A stretch of DNA of 64,000 nt, taken from assembly GCA_905221605.1 (NCBI GenBank), contig CAJNDS010001779.1, positions 1,120,977-1,184,976 on the forward strand. The letters run 5' to 3'. Made by a program: the position numbers and the translations under genes. The notes beneath the pieces are model-generated. The model made no database searches. It had not been told where the DNA came from and worked only from the letters and a program-made list of their open reading frames with translations. Shown piece by piece: positions 50,404 through 61,010 of the stretch. The DNA is from Symbiodinium natans (lineage: Eukaryota > Sar > Dinophyceae > Suessiales > Symbiodiniaceae). Numbering within the stretch: position 1 is the first letter of the stretch; each line of letters opens with the position of its first letter.

Positions 50404-52245
50404 TCACTGACTGCTCACGCTTGCCAAAGCATGCGCGCAGCAATCTAACGCAAAGCTGCGGCTGTGTTGGGCATGCTTGAGATAAAAGATAACGGTTCCT
50501 GCGCTATCATAGGCCTCCACAGCAGCCTTCGTGGCCAAGCGCTCCTCCTCCGCCTTTCTTGCTGCCTCTTTGGCGGCCTCATGCGCCAAGCGCTCTTCTT
50601 CCACTTTCTTGGCTGCAGCTTCTTTGGCCAAGCGCTGCGCCTCCGCCTTTCTTGCTGCCTCTTTGGCGGCCTCCTGCGCCAAGCGCTCTTCTTCCACTTT
50701 CTTGGCTGCAGCTTCTTTGGCCAAGCGCTCCGCCTCCGCCTTTCTTGCTGCCTCTTTGGCGGCCTCCTGCGCCAAGCGCTCTTCTTCCGCTTTCTTGGCT
50801 GCGGCTTCTTTGGCCAAGCGCTCCTCCTCCGCCTTTCTTGCTGCCTCTTTGGCTGCCTCCTGCGCCAAGCGCTCTTCTTCTGCTTTCTTGGCTGCGGCTT
50901 CTCTGGCCAAGCGCTCCTCCTCCGCCTTTCTTGCTGCCTCTTTGGCGGCCTCCTGCGCCAAGCGCTCTTCTTCTGCTTTCTTGGCTGCAGCTTCTCTGGC
51001 CAAGCGCTCCTCCTCCGCCTTTCTTGCTGCCTCTTTGGCAGCCTCCTGCGCCAAGCGCTCTTCTTCCGCTTTCTTGGCTGCGGCTTCCTTGGCCAAGCGC
51101 TCCGCCTCCGCCTTTCTTGCTGCCTCTTTGGCAGCCTCCTGCGCCAAGCGCTCTTCTTCCGCTTTCTTGGCTGCAGCTTCTTTGGCCAAGCGCTCCGCCT
51201 CCGCCTTTCTTGCTGCCTCTTTGGCGGCCTCCTGCGCCAAGCGCTCTTCTTCCGCTTTCTTGGCTGCGGCTTCTTTGGCCAAGCGCTCCTCCTCCGCCTT
51301 TCTTGCTGCCTCTTTGGCGGCCTCCTGCGCCAAGCGCTCTTCTTCCGCTTTCTTGGCTGCAGCTTCTCTGGCCAAGCGCTCCTCCTCCGCCTTTCTTGCT
51401 GCCTCTTTGGCAGCCTCCTGCGCCAAGCGCTCTTCTTCCGCTTTCTTGGCTGCGGCTTCCTTGGCCAAGCGCTCCGCCTCCGCCTTTCTTGCTGCCTCTT
51501 TGGCAGCCTCCTGCGCCAAGCGCTCTTCTTCCGCTTTCTTGGCTGCAGCTTCTTTGGCCAAGCGCTCCGCCTCCGCCTTTCTTGCTGCCTCTTTGGCGGC
51601 CTCCTGCGCCAAGCGCTCTTCTTCCGCTTTCTTGGCTGCGGCTTCTTTGGCCAAGCGCTCCTCCTCCGCCTTTCTTGCTGCCTCTTTGGCGGCCTCCTGC
51701 GCCAAGCGCTCTTCTTCCGCTTTCTTGGCTGCAGCTTCTCTGGCCAAGCGCTCCTCCTCCGCCTTTCTTGCTGCCTCTTTGGCGGCCTCCTGCGCCAAGC
51801 GCTCTTCTTCCGCTTTCTTGGCTGCGGCTTCTTTGGCCAGGCGCTCCTCCTCCGCCTTTCTTGCTGCCTCTTTGGCGGCCTCCTGCGCCAAGCACTCTTC
51901 TTCCGCTTTCTTGGCTGCAGCTTCTCTGGCCAAGCGCTCCTCCTCCGCCTTTCTTGCTGCCTCTTTGGCGGCCTCCTGCACCAGGCGCTCTTCTTCCGCT
52001 TTCTTGGCTGCGGCTTCCACGGCCAAGCGCTCCTCCTCTGCCTTCTCATCTGCCTTTCGTGCCAGGTGCTCTTCTTTTGCTGACTTGGCTGAATTGGCTG
52101 ATGCCTTGGCCAAGAGCTCCTTCTCTTCCTTCATGGCAGCCTCCTCGGCGGCTGCCACGTTGGTTTGTGAGTCCGAAACTTGGCCATCGGCGACCTCGGA
52201 TGCACATGGAGAGAAGGGACAGGGGCGGGGAAGGGGAGCTTCCAT
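50404..52245 (-). CDS. Glu/Ala/Lys-rich coiled-coil protein with 31-residue repeats
   Basis: 613 codons from ATG to stop. After a Pro- and Cys-containing start (about residues 1-60), roughly 16 tandem repeats of 31 residues (93 bp) fill the protein to about residue 575. Each unit is two near-copies, KAEEERLAKEAAAK and KAEEERLAQEAAKEAAR, with heptad-like spacing, so a long single helix or coiled coil is expected. Such sequences resemble the TolA-like, caldesmon-like and MAP7-like helical rods of other proteins, which act as spacers or bind filaments; this likeness is compositional only. The last 40 residues are different (YDSAGTVIFYLKHAQ, then Cys-containing). Repeats are nearly identical in DNA, pointing to recent unequal exchange. 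Telomere-type arrays lie on both sides. May be one exon of a longer minus-strand gene. Confidence 0.65.
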   Translation of the reverse strand: MEAPLPRPCPFSPCASEVADGQVSDSQTNVAAAEEAAMKEEKELLAKASANSAKSAKEEHLARKADEKAEEERLAVEAAAKKAEEERLVQEAAKEAARKAEEERLAREAAAKKAEEECLAQEAAKEAARKAEEERLAKEAAAKKAEEERLAQEAAKEAARKAEEERLAREAAAKKAEEERLAQEAAKEAARKAEEERLAKEAAAKKAEEERLAQEAAKEAARKAEAERLAKEAAAKKAEEERLAQEAAKEAARKAEAERLAKEAAAKKAEEERLAQEAAKEAARKAEEERLAREAAAKKAEEERLAQEAAKEAARKAEEERLAKEAAAKKAEEERLAQEAAKEAARKAEAERLAKEAAAKKAEEERLAQEAAKEAARKAEAERLAKEAAAKKAEEERLAQEAAKEAARKAEEERLAREAAAKKAEEERLAQEAAKEAARKAEEERLAREAAAKKAEEERLAQEAAKEAARKAEEERLAKEAAAKKAEEERLAQEAAKEAARKAEAERLAKEAAAKKVEEERLAQEAAKEAARKAEAQRLAKEAAAKKVEEERLAHEAAKEAARKAEEERLATKAAVEAYDSAGTVIFYLKHAQHSRSFALDCCAHALASVSSQ

Positions 52246-52504
52246 CCGATCAAGACTGCTACAACTGCCCTAAACCCACAGAGCTGCCAGATCTAGCCGT
52301 CTACGCATCCCTTTCAGACATTATATAGGGCACTTTCTTCCCCAATTCCCCCAAAACCCTGAACCCTAAACCCTAACACCCTACAGCTTAGTAAGATCAT
52401 GTGCTGGGGTCCACACCTTCGGAACCGGCGCCAGCCGGCGAGTTTCCAGGAAAATTCGGAGGCGCTGGCGTTGCGCAGTGTCCTGGCTGGCTGCTTGGGG
52501 TTCC

Positions 52505-52620
52505 GGGGTTTAGGGCTCAAAGTTTAAGGTTTGGGGTTTAGGGTGTAGGGTTTAGGGTTTAGGGTTTAGGGTTTAGGGTTTAGGGTTTAGGGTTTAGGGT
52601 TTAGGGTTTAGGGTTTAAGG
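52505..52620 (+). repeat. (TTTAGGG)n array
   Basis: About 13 units, nearly perfect, upstream of the coiled-coil gene. Confidence 0.95.
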
Positions 52621-52940
52621 TAGCGCACCAGTTGTTAATTAAAGCCTGAACCCGGTAACCCTGTTTTAGCCCCAAGCCTTCGGCCCCCAAGCCTCAAACC
52701 TTAGCCCACCTCAAGCCCCGGCAGCCAAAGCAGTAAAACAACATCGAAGATTCCCCTAAACCCCTGAACCCTCAACTCTAAAACCCCAAACCTAAACCCT
52801 AAACCCTAAACCCTAAACCCTCAATCCCTAAAACCCTAAACCCTAAACCCTAAACCCTAAAACCCCAAACCCCGAAAACCCTAAAAACCCAAAATCCAAC
52901 CGGCCACTGGAATTCGGGCCTCCGCGCCACGCTGCTTTAC

Positions 52941-52990
52941 CAGGGCTCCGGAGCTCGCCAGCTCGTCCTGCTTTCCTGGGCGAAGGGATT
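52941..52990 (-). CDS. candidate mini-exon
   Basis: Minus-strand acceptor CCCCCAG|AATCC and a strong donor CCCTG|GTAAAG bound 50 bp open in more than one frame. A CCCTAAA array and a TTTAGGG array flank it. Peptide identity uncertain. Confidence 0.35.
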
Positions 52991-53329
52991 CTGGGGGGTG
53001 TTAGGGTTTAGGGTTTCAAGGCTTTAGGGTTTTTGGGGTTTTTTGGAGTTTGCGGTTTAGGGTTTAGGGTTTTTGGGCTTTAGGGTTTAAGGGTTGGAGG
53101 TTTAGGGTTGTAGGGCTGTAGGGCTTAGGGCTTCTGGTTTAGGATCTGTTGCTTCGGGGGTCGGGGTTTAGGGCTTTAGGGCCGAGGGTTTGGGATCTGG
53201 GGCTGAGGGTGGCTTTAGGGTTTGGGCTTTAGTCGGGGAGCTTGGAGGGCTCAGGTTCGGGGAAGTTTCGAGGAAAGTTTCGGTTTTTAAACTTTGAATA
53301 ATTTCAAGTTACAGGGGGCTTGAGGGTTT

Positions 53330-53430
53330 AGGGTTTAGGGGTTAGGGTTTAGGGTTTAGGGTTTAGGGTTTAGGGTTTAGGGTTTAGGGTTTAGGGTTTA
53401 GGGTTTAGGGTTTAGGGTTTAGGGTTTAGG
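53330..53430 (+). repeat. (TTTAGGG)n array
   Basis: About 14 units. Confidence 0.95.
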
Positions 53431-53762
53431 GTAGCGTACTGGTTCTTGCCAGAGAACCCCCCAAAAAACCTTCAAAACACAAACTAAACCCCAACGACCT
53501 ACCCCAAGGCCGCCTAAACCCTGAAGCCCTATTGAACACCGAAGCTGTTTGAAAGAGGAACCCGCACCCCCAAAAACAACTAAAGCCCTCTATGCCCAGA
53601 AGCCTGAAACCCTCCAAAGTCCTTTGTTTACAAGCATACACTACACACTTAACCCATTGCTACCTAACCCTAGAACCCCTAAGACCCTTACGAAACCATT
53701 AGCCCCCTAAACCCTAAACCCTAAACCCTAAACCCTAAACCCTAAACCCTAAACCCTAAACC

Positions 53763-53860
53763 CTTCGGTCGCCGGGCCGCTTCCGAGGAGTTCCTGGAGG
53801 CGCGCGCGGCGGCTGAGCATCAAAGCCAGCTTCTCGAGGCCTCGGAGCCGTTTTAGGGGG
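53763..53860. other. exon-like island, strand ambiguous
   Basis: The plus strand reads RRAASEEFLEARAAAEHQSQ to a stop at the TTTTAG; the minus strand reads LEKLALMLSRRARLQELL with a CCGAG|GCC acceptor and GTTTAG donor. Both look like coiled coil. The minus strand agrees with the other islands. Confidence 0.35.
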
Positions 53861-54007
53861 ATTTCGGGGGCTTCAGAGGCTTTAGGGTTCAGGGTTTCGG
53901 TTTAGGGTTTGGGGTTTGGGGTTTGGGGTTCGGGGTTTGAAGGTTGAGGGTTTAGGGTTTGGGGTTTGGGGTTTAGGGTTTAGGGTTTCGGGTTTCGGGT
54001 TTAGGGG

Positions 54008-54283
54008 TTAGGGTTTAGGGGTTTACAGTAGGGGTTTAGGGGTTTAGGGGTTTAGGGGTTTAGGGGTTTAGGGGTTTAGGGGTTTAGGGGTTTAGGGGTT
54101 TAGGGGTTTAGGGGTTTAGGGGTTTAGGGGTTTAGGGGTTTAGGGGTTTAGGGGTTTAGGGGTTTAGGGGTGTAGGGGTTTAGGGGTGTAGGGGTTTAGG
54201 GGTTTAGGGGTTTAGGGGTTTAGGGGTTTAGGGGTTTAGGGGTTTAGGGGTTTAGGGGTTTAGGGGTTTAGGGGTTTAGGGCT
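54008..54283 (+). repeat. octamer variant array (TTTAGGGG)n, long
   Basis: More than 30 nearly perfect GGGGTTTA units, the longest uniform octamer tract here. Confidence 0.95.
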
Positions 54284-55126
54284 ACTGGGAGGTTCGGGGT
54301 ACTTATATTTCAGGGGTTTAAGGGTCTAGCGTTCAGGGGTTTTTAGGGGCTCTAGGCTCAAAACCCTACCTCGGCACGAATGCTTCTGGTCGAGTAAGAT
54401 TCGAACGCGAGGTTTGGATTTTCGCTGAGAGCTTCGGGTAGCTGCACCTATGGCTTTTCTACTTGGGCTTTAGGGTTTGGGGTTTAAGGTTCAGGGTTTA
54501 GGGTTTAGGGTTTCGGGTTCAGGGTTTAGGGTTTAGGGTTTAGGGTTCAGGGTTCAGGGTTTAGGGTTGAGGGTTCAGGGTTTAGGGATCTCAAGGGTCA
54601 AGCGGTAATCAGTACCTGCTGAGAGCCAGAAAGATGCGGTATGCGCCCCAAACAAACCCCCAAAAGCCCTAACCACTGCACCCTAACAACCTATCCCTTG
54701 AATCACCCCAGATGACACCCAAACTCTAAACCCTTAAACCCTAAACCCTAAGCCTAAGCCGAAGCCTAGGCCTAAGCCCCTCAAACCTTCAGTCTTGAAC
54801 CCCACAACGTCCCGAAACACCAGAAAACACACTAACCCTAAATCCTTAAACCCAAATCTCGTAAACACCTAAAACCTATAAACCCCCAGACCCCTACAAA
54901 TCCCTACCCCCTGTAAACCCATAAACCCATCAAACCGGAAACCCCTACAGCCCTACACTCTACTCTGGACTTACTACCTTGGACCCTTGGGTTTTGGGGT
55001 CCCTTTTTCAGGAGCCCTAAGGGAGTATAAGGGCCATATTAGGAGTACGTTAGAACCTCGAGGGGTACAACCTTATGGGTACGAGTCTGAATGCCCTGAT
55101 CTACACCCTAAACGAACCCAGAGAAC

Positions 55127-55170
55127 CTGAGCCAGCTGCGTTTGGCCTCCAAGAGCTCGAGCCTCTCTCT
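55127..55170 (-). CDS. candidate mini-exon, coiled-coil-like
   Basis: Minus-strand acceptor TCACAAG|AGAGAG and donor GCTCAG|GTTCTC bound 44 bp reading RERLELLEAKRSWL. Confidence 0.4.
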
Positions 55171-55410
55171 CTTGTGAAGCACAGGGTTTAGGGTTCAAGG
55201 TTTAGGGTTTAGGGTTTAGGGTTTAGGGTTTAAGGTTAAGGGTTAAGCCCTAAAACCCTAAAGCTCTTTGCATGTGAGGCTGCTTGGGGTTTAGGGTTTA
55301 GTGTTTCGGGCTTTAGGGAAAAAGTGGGAGCAAGATAGGGAAGCTCATGCTGTGACAGGTTGTCTTTTCTGTGGTCTTGCTTTGCCTCCTCCGTCAAGAC
55401 TCCACGCCGG

Positions 55411-55510
55411 TACGTAGGGTTTACGCAGGGCGGACGTAGGGTTTACGTAGGGTCTACGTAAGGTTTACGCAGGGTTTTACGTAGGGCTTACCTGGGGTTT
55501 ACGTGGGGTT
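55411..55510 (+). repeat. degenerate GGGTTTACGTA repeats
   Basis: Eight or so units of 11-12 bases (TACGTAGGGTTTACGCAGGG and variants), a telomere-like core lengthened by ACGT. Confidence 0.8.
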
Positions 55511-55734
55511 GAGGGCTCTTTACGGTTTAGAAGAGTGGCAGCCTGGAGCGAGTCCCCACTTTCGGTGCGCGGATTGAAAAGCAAAGCCAACGCCACAAAA
55601 GGACCAAGTGGGAACCCCTGGACCCTGTACTGCCTGCTCCCTGCAAGAGGAGATCTTCGGATGGAAGGGGACTTTGCACGCGAGCCACCCAAAATCTAAC
55701 CACCCAAACCACGCTAACCACACTCTAACCGTCC

Positions 55735-55820
55735 TAACCACTCTAACCACACCCTAACCACCCTAACCGCCCCAACCGCCCTAACCGCCCCAGCCACCCC
55801 AGCCACCCGAACCACCCTTA
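55735..55820. repeat. (CCACCCTAA)n and CCGCC variants
   Basis: Short degenerate tandem repeat of AACCACCCT and AACCGCCC units, next to a CCCTAAA array. Confidence 0.8.
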
Positions 55821-56025
55821 CAACAAACCCTAAATCCTAAAACCTCGACCCTAAACCCTAAACCCTAAACCCTAAACCCTAAACCCTAAACCTTAAACCC
55901 TAAACCCTAAACCCTAAACCCTAAACCCTAAACCCTAAAGCCTCAGCCCTAACCCTAAGCCCTAAACCCTAAACCCTAAGCCCTCAGTCCTAAACCCTCA
56001 ACGCCCCAAGAGCTGGGGCGTTCAC

Positions 56026-56085
56026 AGGGCTCGGCGCAGCTCCTCGGGATCGACGTCGGGAGCCTCAGCGGAGTGGAGCTTCTTT
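56026..56085 (-). CDS. candidate mini-exon
   Basis: Minus-strand acceptor ACCCAG|AAAGAA and donor AGCCCT|GTGAAC bound 60 bp. One frame reads KLHSAEAPDVDPEELRRAL. CCCTAAA and TTTAGGG arrays flank it. Confidence 0.45.
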
Positions 56086-57469
56086 CTGGGTTGGATGTTT
56101 AGGGTTTAGGGTTCAGGGTTTAGGGTTTAGGGTTTAGGGTTTAGGGTTCAGGGTTCAGGGTTCAGGGTTCAGGGTTCAGGGTTTAGGGCTTAGGGTTTAG
56201 GGTTTAGGGCTTAGGGCTTAGGAGCTTGTACAAGGGCCCAGACTTCTGGGAGGATCCTCGAAACAGCTGGCAAACACTTCAGAAGTACAACAAGCCTTGT
56301 GAGCTGCGCAGACCCCTCTATTGGGTCATTCTTAGGAACCCTTAAGGGGATCTAAATTTTTAGGATCCTTCTAGACGTCTGGCTGACAGGACTTTTGTAC
56401 TTCTTTGTCTGCCAGGCGTTTCGACGGGCATGGAGGGTTGGTTGTTGGGAAAGAGCACATGAGCCTTAGCGGCAGAGGCGATGCTTAAGGAACACAAACG
56501 CGGGAGAAAGCTAGGGCTTAGGGTTTCAGGGGTTCAGGGGTTCAAGGGTATAGGAGTCTCCGGGGCCTAGTGCTTCAGGGATCAGGGTTTAGAGTATCTA
56601 GGGGTTGAAGCGTGCAGGGCTTAAGATTAGGGATTAGGGATTAGGGATTAGGGTTTAGGCTTTAGGGTTTAGGGTGTAGGGCTTAGGGTTTAGGGTTTAG
56701 AGTTTAGGGTTTAGGGTTTAGGGATTTCGGGTTTAGGGTTGAGAGTTCAGGAAGTTGGGGCGTTGCGCGCCTCGATGATACCAAGGTCCTTGAACTTCTC
56801 CCTCTCTCGCCTGAAGCCCACTAGCAGAAAAGGGTTAAGGGTTCTTTAAGAACTCTCTTCTGCTAGATTTCTTTCCAAAACCCTCTTTTGTTCAGGAACT
56901 TACATCTCAGATACCACAACGGGCATACAAAGTGAAGAGTTTCTACGGGGGTCGCGTTTTGCGGTTCAAGAAGCTTCAACTCCGTTGCAGTAATGGAGAG
57001 GCGCAGTGAGAGAGCTGGTCTGTACGAGGCGATCCTGCCGTACCCAAATCTAGTTCATGGCTGGGATAATGTTAGAAATTTAAATTGTTATTCTCTACTG
57101 GGTTTAAGTACCCTTAAAACTGCAAGATGGTACCCAACTGTGACAAAAAATGTCTGCGCGCCCACTTAAAACCCAACACCTGCAACTCAACACTAGTTGA
57201 ACCCTACACCCTAGAGCCGACATGAGCCAAGGCTCTATGAGCAGGGTTTAGGGAAACCTGGACCCTAAACCCGAATCCCTCAACCCTGAACCCTGAACCC
57301 TGAACCCTGAACCCTAAACCCTAAACCCTAAACCCTAAAGCCTAAACCCTACGTGAGCCATAAGCCGGGTTCTATAATGGAGGGGCTGGGGGCGTCGTCT
57401 GGGCAGTGACTGCCTCTCAGCCCCGCTCCGCTCAACAGGGCTCAGGGCTCAGGGCTCAGGGTTCAGGCT

Positions 57470-57930
57470 TTAGGGTTTAGGGATCAGGGTTCGGGTTTAC
57501 GGTTTAGGGTTTAGGGCTTAGGGTTTAGGGTTTAGGGTTTAGGGTTTAGGGTTTAGGGTTTAGGGTTTAGGGTTTCGGGTTTCGGGTTTCGGGTTGAGGG
57601 TTTAGGGTTTAGGGTTTAGGTTTTAGGGTTTAGGGTTTAGGGTTTAGGGTTTAGGGTTTAGGGTTTAGGGTTTAGGGTTTAGGGTTTAGGGTTTAGGGTT
57701 TAGGGTTTAGGGTTTAGGGTTTAGGGTTTAGGGTTTAGGGTTTAGGGTTTAGGGTTTAGGGTTAGGGTTTAGGGTTTAGGGTTTAGGGTTTAGGGTTTAG
57801 GGTTTAGGGTTTAGGGTTTAGGGTTTAGGGTTTAGGGTTTAGGGTTTAGGGTTTAGGGTTTAGGGTTTAGGGTTTAGGGTTTAGGGTTTAGGGTTTAGGG
57901 TACGGTTTAGGGTTTAGGGTTTAGGGCTCA
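57470..57930 (+). repeat. (TTTAGGG)n array, longest in the window
   Basis: About 60 units with few changes (TTTCGGG near 57575; single-base slips near 57625 and 57762). Confidence 0.97.
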
Positions 57931-57951
57931 GGGGCGTGCGAGTGCGGGAAC

Positions 57952-58009
57952 CACTCCTCATCCAAGTCGTCGGCCTGGCTTCCTGCAGTTGCTCCCGGAT
58001 CCTCTTCAT
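57952..58009 (-). CDS. candidate mini-exon, acidic
   Basis: Minus-strand acceptor CTCAAG|ATGAAG and donor GAGTG|GTTCCC bound 58 bp. Two frames are open, one basic-helical (MKRIREQLQEAR), one acidic (EEDPGATAGSQADDLDEEW). Confidence 0.35.
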
Positions 58010-58084
58010 CTTGAGGAGCTGTGAGGGTTTAGGGTTTAGGGTTTAGGGTTTCGGGTTTAGGGTTTGGGGTTTAGGGTTTAGGGT

Positions 58085-58322
58085 TGTCCGCCTGGAATTG
58101 ACATTGGGCGGCAGAGCGCGCGGCGATCTCGTCCGGAGCGGCCATTTGCTCATTCTGCCGGTCTCTGAGCAGCAGCAGCCGCTCATCGGGCTTGTGGCGC
58201 TCGGAGCGCCACGGACACCCCGGCTTGGGGACGCTTTGGTCCCCCGGATGGCCGGAGGCGACCGCGAGCGGGGCATCCCCCCCGGTCGAAATGGGAGCCT
58301 TCGTTGTCGGAGCCGTCATCAA
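58085..58322 (-). CDS. candidate exon or small gene
   Basis: An ATG-started frame of about 80 codons ending in an array: Thr/Pro-rich start, then DERLLLLRDRQNEQMAAPDE, helical. Composition fits coding DNA rather than repeat; no domain known. Confidence 0.35.
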
Positions 58323-58779
58323 AGCTCAACTTAGAACCTCAACCCCAAACTAGAAGTGCCGTGAATGCTTAGAACCCCACTTGTAAGCCCCTGAAGTGCC
58401 CTAACATGGTGATAAGTTATCAGTAACCCCAAACCCTAAACCCTAAACCCTAAACCCTTACAAGTACAGTTATAGTTGGCTAATAAGCACCATGAAAATT
58501 CAAGATTGCGCCTCCGAAGATCCAGGAAGGCACGCAGCCGGCCGCGAAGCGCCTCAGGCTTGGGGTTTAGGTTTAGGGTTTAGGGTTCAGGGTTTAGGGT
58601 TTAGGGTTTGGGGTTTAGGGCTTAAGGCTGAGGGTTTAGGGCTTAGGGCTTCGGGCTTAGGGGGTTTGGGGGGTTTTCTGGTTTAGGTTTAGGGGTTTGG
58701 GGGATGCTGGGTCAGGGTTCAGGGTTTAGGGTTAAGGGTTTAGGGTTAAGGGGTTAGGGTTGAGGGTTTAGGGTTTAGG

Positions 58780-59140
58780 GTTAGGGTTAGTCCTTCATAA
58801 GGATGATAGCACCCCCCACCCCCATTATCATCCCTACTGAGCCCCGTTAGTAGAAGGGGGAACATCACAACCTCCGTCTAACATAAGAATCAAAATAATT
58901 ACGAGCACTATTTCCTTCTCATCCCTTTATCATTCTACTATAATACCCATTCAAATCCCCATTCTAATTATACTATAATAACCCCCAAAACCCCATGCTT
59001 AAATGCACAATAATAACCCCCAAAAACCAAAACCCTAAACCCTGAACCCCTATTCTAATCCTTAAGGCCACTATAGTACATGCGAATCCCGCCTCGGGGT
59101 CGGCGGACATGTCTCCGGACACGGGCTCTCCTGATAGAAG
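58780..59140. other. unique island, no gene
   Basis: AT-rich for this region, with several CCCCCAAAACC-type stretches. No open frame of note. Confidence 0.35.
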
Positions 59141-59295
59141 GGGGTGGGGATTTGCGGTTTAGGGTTTAGGGTTTAGGGTTGAGGGTTGAGGGTTGAGGGT
59201 TTGAGGGTTGAGGGTTTAGGGTTTAGGGTTTAGGGTTTAGGGCTTAGGGTTTAGGGTTTAGGGTTCAAGATTCAGGGTTTTAGGGTTTAGGGTTT

Positions 59296-59518
59296 ACCTG
59301 GGACACTCTTTACCTACAGTTTTAGAGGTTGTACCTACTAATTAAGGGTAGTTACCACTAAACTGGAGGCAAATGAGTCCCAGGTAGGGTTCAGGATGTC
59401 GGGTGTAGGGTTTAGGGTTTATCGTTTAGGGGTTATAACCTAGTAATTAATTAAGGGTAGTTACTACTAAACAGTCGCAGGTGGGGTTTCAGGATATCGG
59501 GTGTTGGTGTTAAGAGGG
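59296..59518. repeat. short inverted-repeat element and a partial second copy
   Basis: ACCTGGGAC...GTCCCAGGT bounds 59296-59385; the inner TTAAGGGTAGTTACCACTAAAC recurs with changes at 59434-59518, followed in both by CAGGATRTCGGGTGT. MITE-like. Confidence 0.65.
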
Positions 59519-60397
59519 GAGTTGGGGGCTTTCGGGGAAGCAAGCGTTCGCGACACGTGATTTGCAAGCCCGGTCAACCCAAACTCTAAACCCTAAACCC
59601 TGAACCCTAAACCCTAAACCCTAAACCCTGAACCCTGAACCCAACACCCTAAACCCTAAACCCTAACCCTAAACCCTAAACCGTAAACCCTAAACCCAAA
59701 CCCCAAACCCCAAACCCGTAGCATCCCTGGTGGCCTAGAAGCCTGATTCTAAACAGAGTGCCCATTCCTTGTTTAAAGGGGATATAAGGGATACTACATC
59801 CCAGATCCTGGCTTAAACCCCACACCCTAAGCCCGCATGAAATCGCACTGCCTTCGCGAAGGCACGTCTCCACGACTTGGGTGTTCGTTACCTTCAGGAA
59901 GGTGGGCTGCTCAGGTTGTTTCAGGGCTTGGGGTGGTTTTAGGGTTTAGGGTTTAGGGTTTAGGGTTTAGGGTTTCGGGTTTAGGGTTTAGGGTTTAGGG
60001 TTTAGAGCTTGGGGATTTTTGGGTTTAGGGGAACCCTAACACTGAACCCTCAATCTGCTGTTTAGGGATGAAGCTTATCAGGTGTTCCACCTGCTTAACC
60101 AAAACGGAAAACTCCAAACCCCCTAACCCCTAAACAGCAAAACCCCTAAACCCAAAACCCCAAACCCTAAACCCTAAACCCTAACCCTGAAATTGGCCCT
60201 AACCCCTAAACCGCAAACCCTAACCCCCCAAACCCCCTAAACCCCAAACCCCCCAAAGCCCCCCTAAACTTGGACCCTCAGCCCCAAACCCCAAGCCCTA
60301 AACCCTAAACCCTAAACCCTAAACCCTAAACCCTAAACCCTAAACCCTAAACCCTGAACCCTGAACCCTGAACCCTAAACCATGATCCCTTTCATAC

Positions 60398-60440
60398 AGT
60401 GTGCCTCCGCCTGGGTCTTCGCGGCAGCTGCTTTCGGAGC
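60398..60440 (-). CDS. candidate mini-exon
   Basis: Minus-strand acceptor CGCAAG|GCTCCG and donor CACACT|GTATGA bound 43 bp reading APKAAAAKTQAEAH. Confidence 0.4.
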
Positions 60441-61010
60441 CTTGCGCGAAGTTCGTGGGGGAGGGGAGGGGCAGGGGCTCAGGGTTTCGGGGTTTCAGGG
60501 TTTCAGGGTTTCGGGGTTTCGGGGTTTCAGGGTTTAGGGTTTAGGGTTTAGGGTTTCGGGTTTCAGGGTTCAGGGTTTAGGGTCTAGGGTTTAGGGTTTA
60601 GGGTTTAGGGCTTAGGGTTTGGGGTTTAGGGTTTAGGGTTTAGGGTTTAGGGCTAGGGGTTTGGGTTGGGAAGCAAGGCTTGGGGATCCAAGAGCCACCC
60701 AGGAATTAAACAGTGTTGGTTTACAGGGACTCAAAGGCGAACCTAAACCCGAAACAATGGAAATGGAGCCTACTCTGGGTCCCTAGTAAGACACTTCGGA
60801 ACCTTGCTACAAATTAGGGTTTAGGGTTTAGGGTTTAGGGTTTAGGGTTTAGGGTTTAGGGTTCAGGGTTTAGGGTTTAGGGTTTAGGGGTTTAGGAATC
60901 TCAAGAGCTTGTCAAGGCAGATGCACAACAACTACAGCACGGCACGGGCACTCGCGACTGGCACAAGAACTTGATGGACTGGGAATCGATTGCCGAACGT
61001 ACCGAAACCC

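Noticed and set aside
50464-52328. Four long forward and reverse open frames across the coiled-coil repeat (Ala/Ser/Lys-, Pro/Leu/Trp-, Cys/Phe/Leu- and Gly/Ser-rich)
   Set aside because: A 93-bp repeat with no stop in any frame leaves several frames open. Only the minus-strand Glu/Ala/Lys frame has the helical pattern, an ATG and relatives among the islands.
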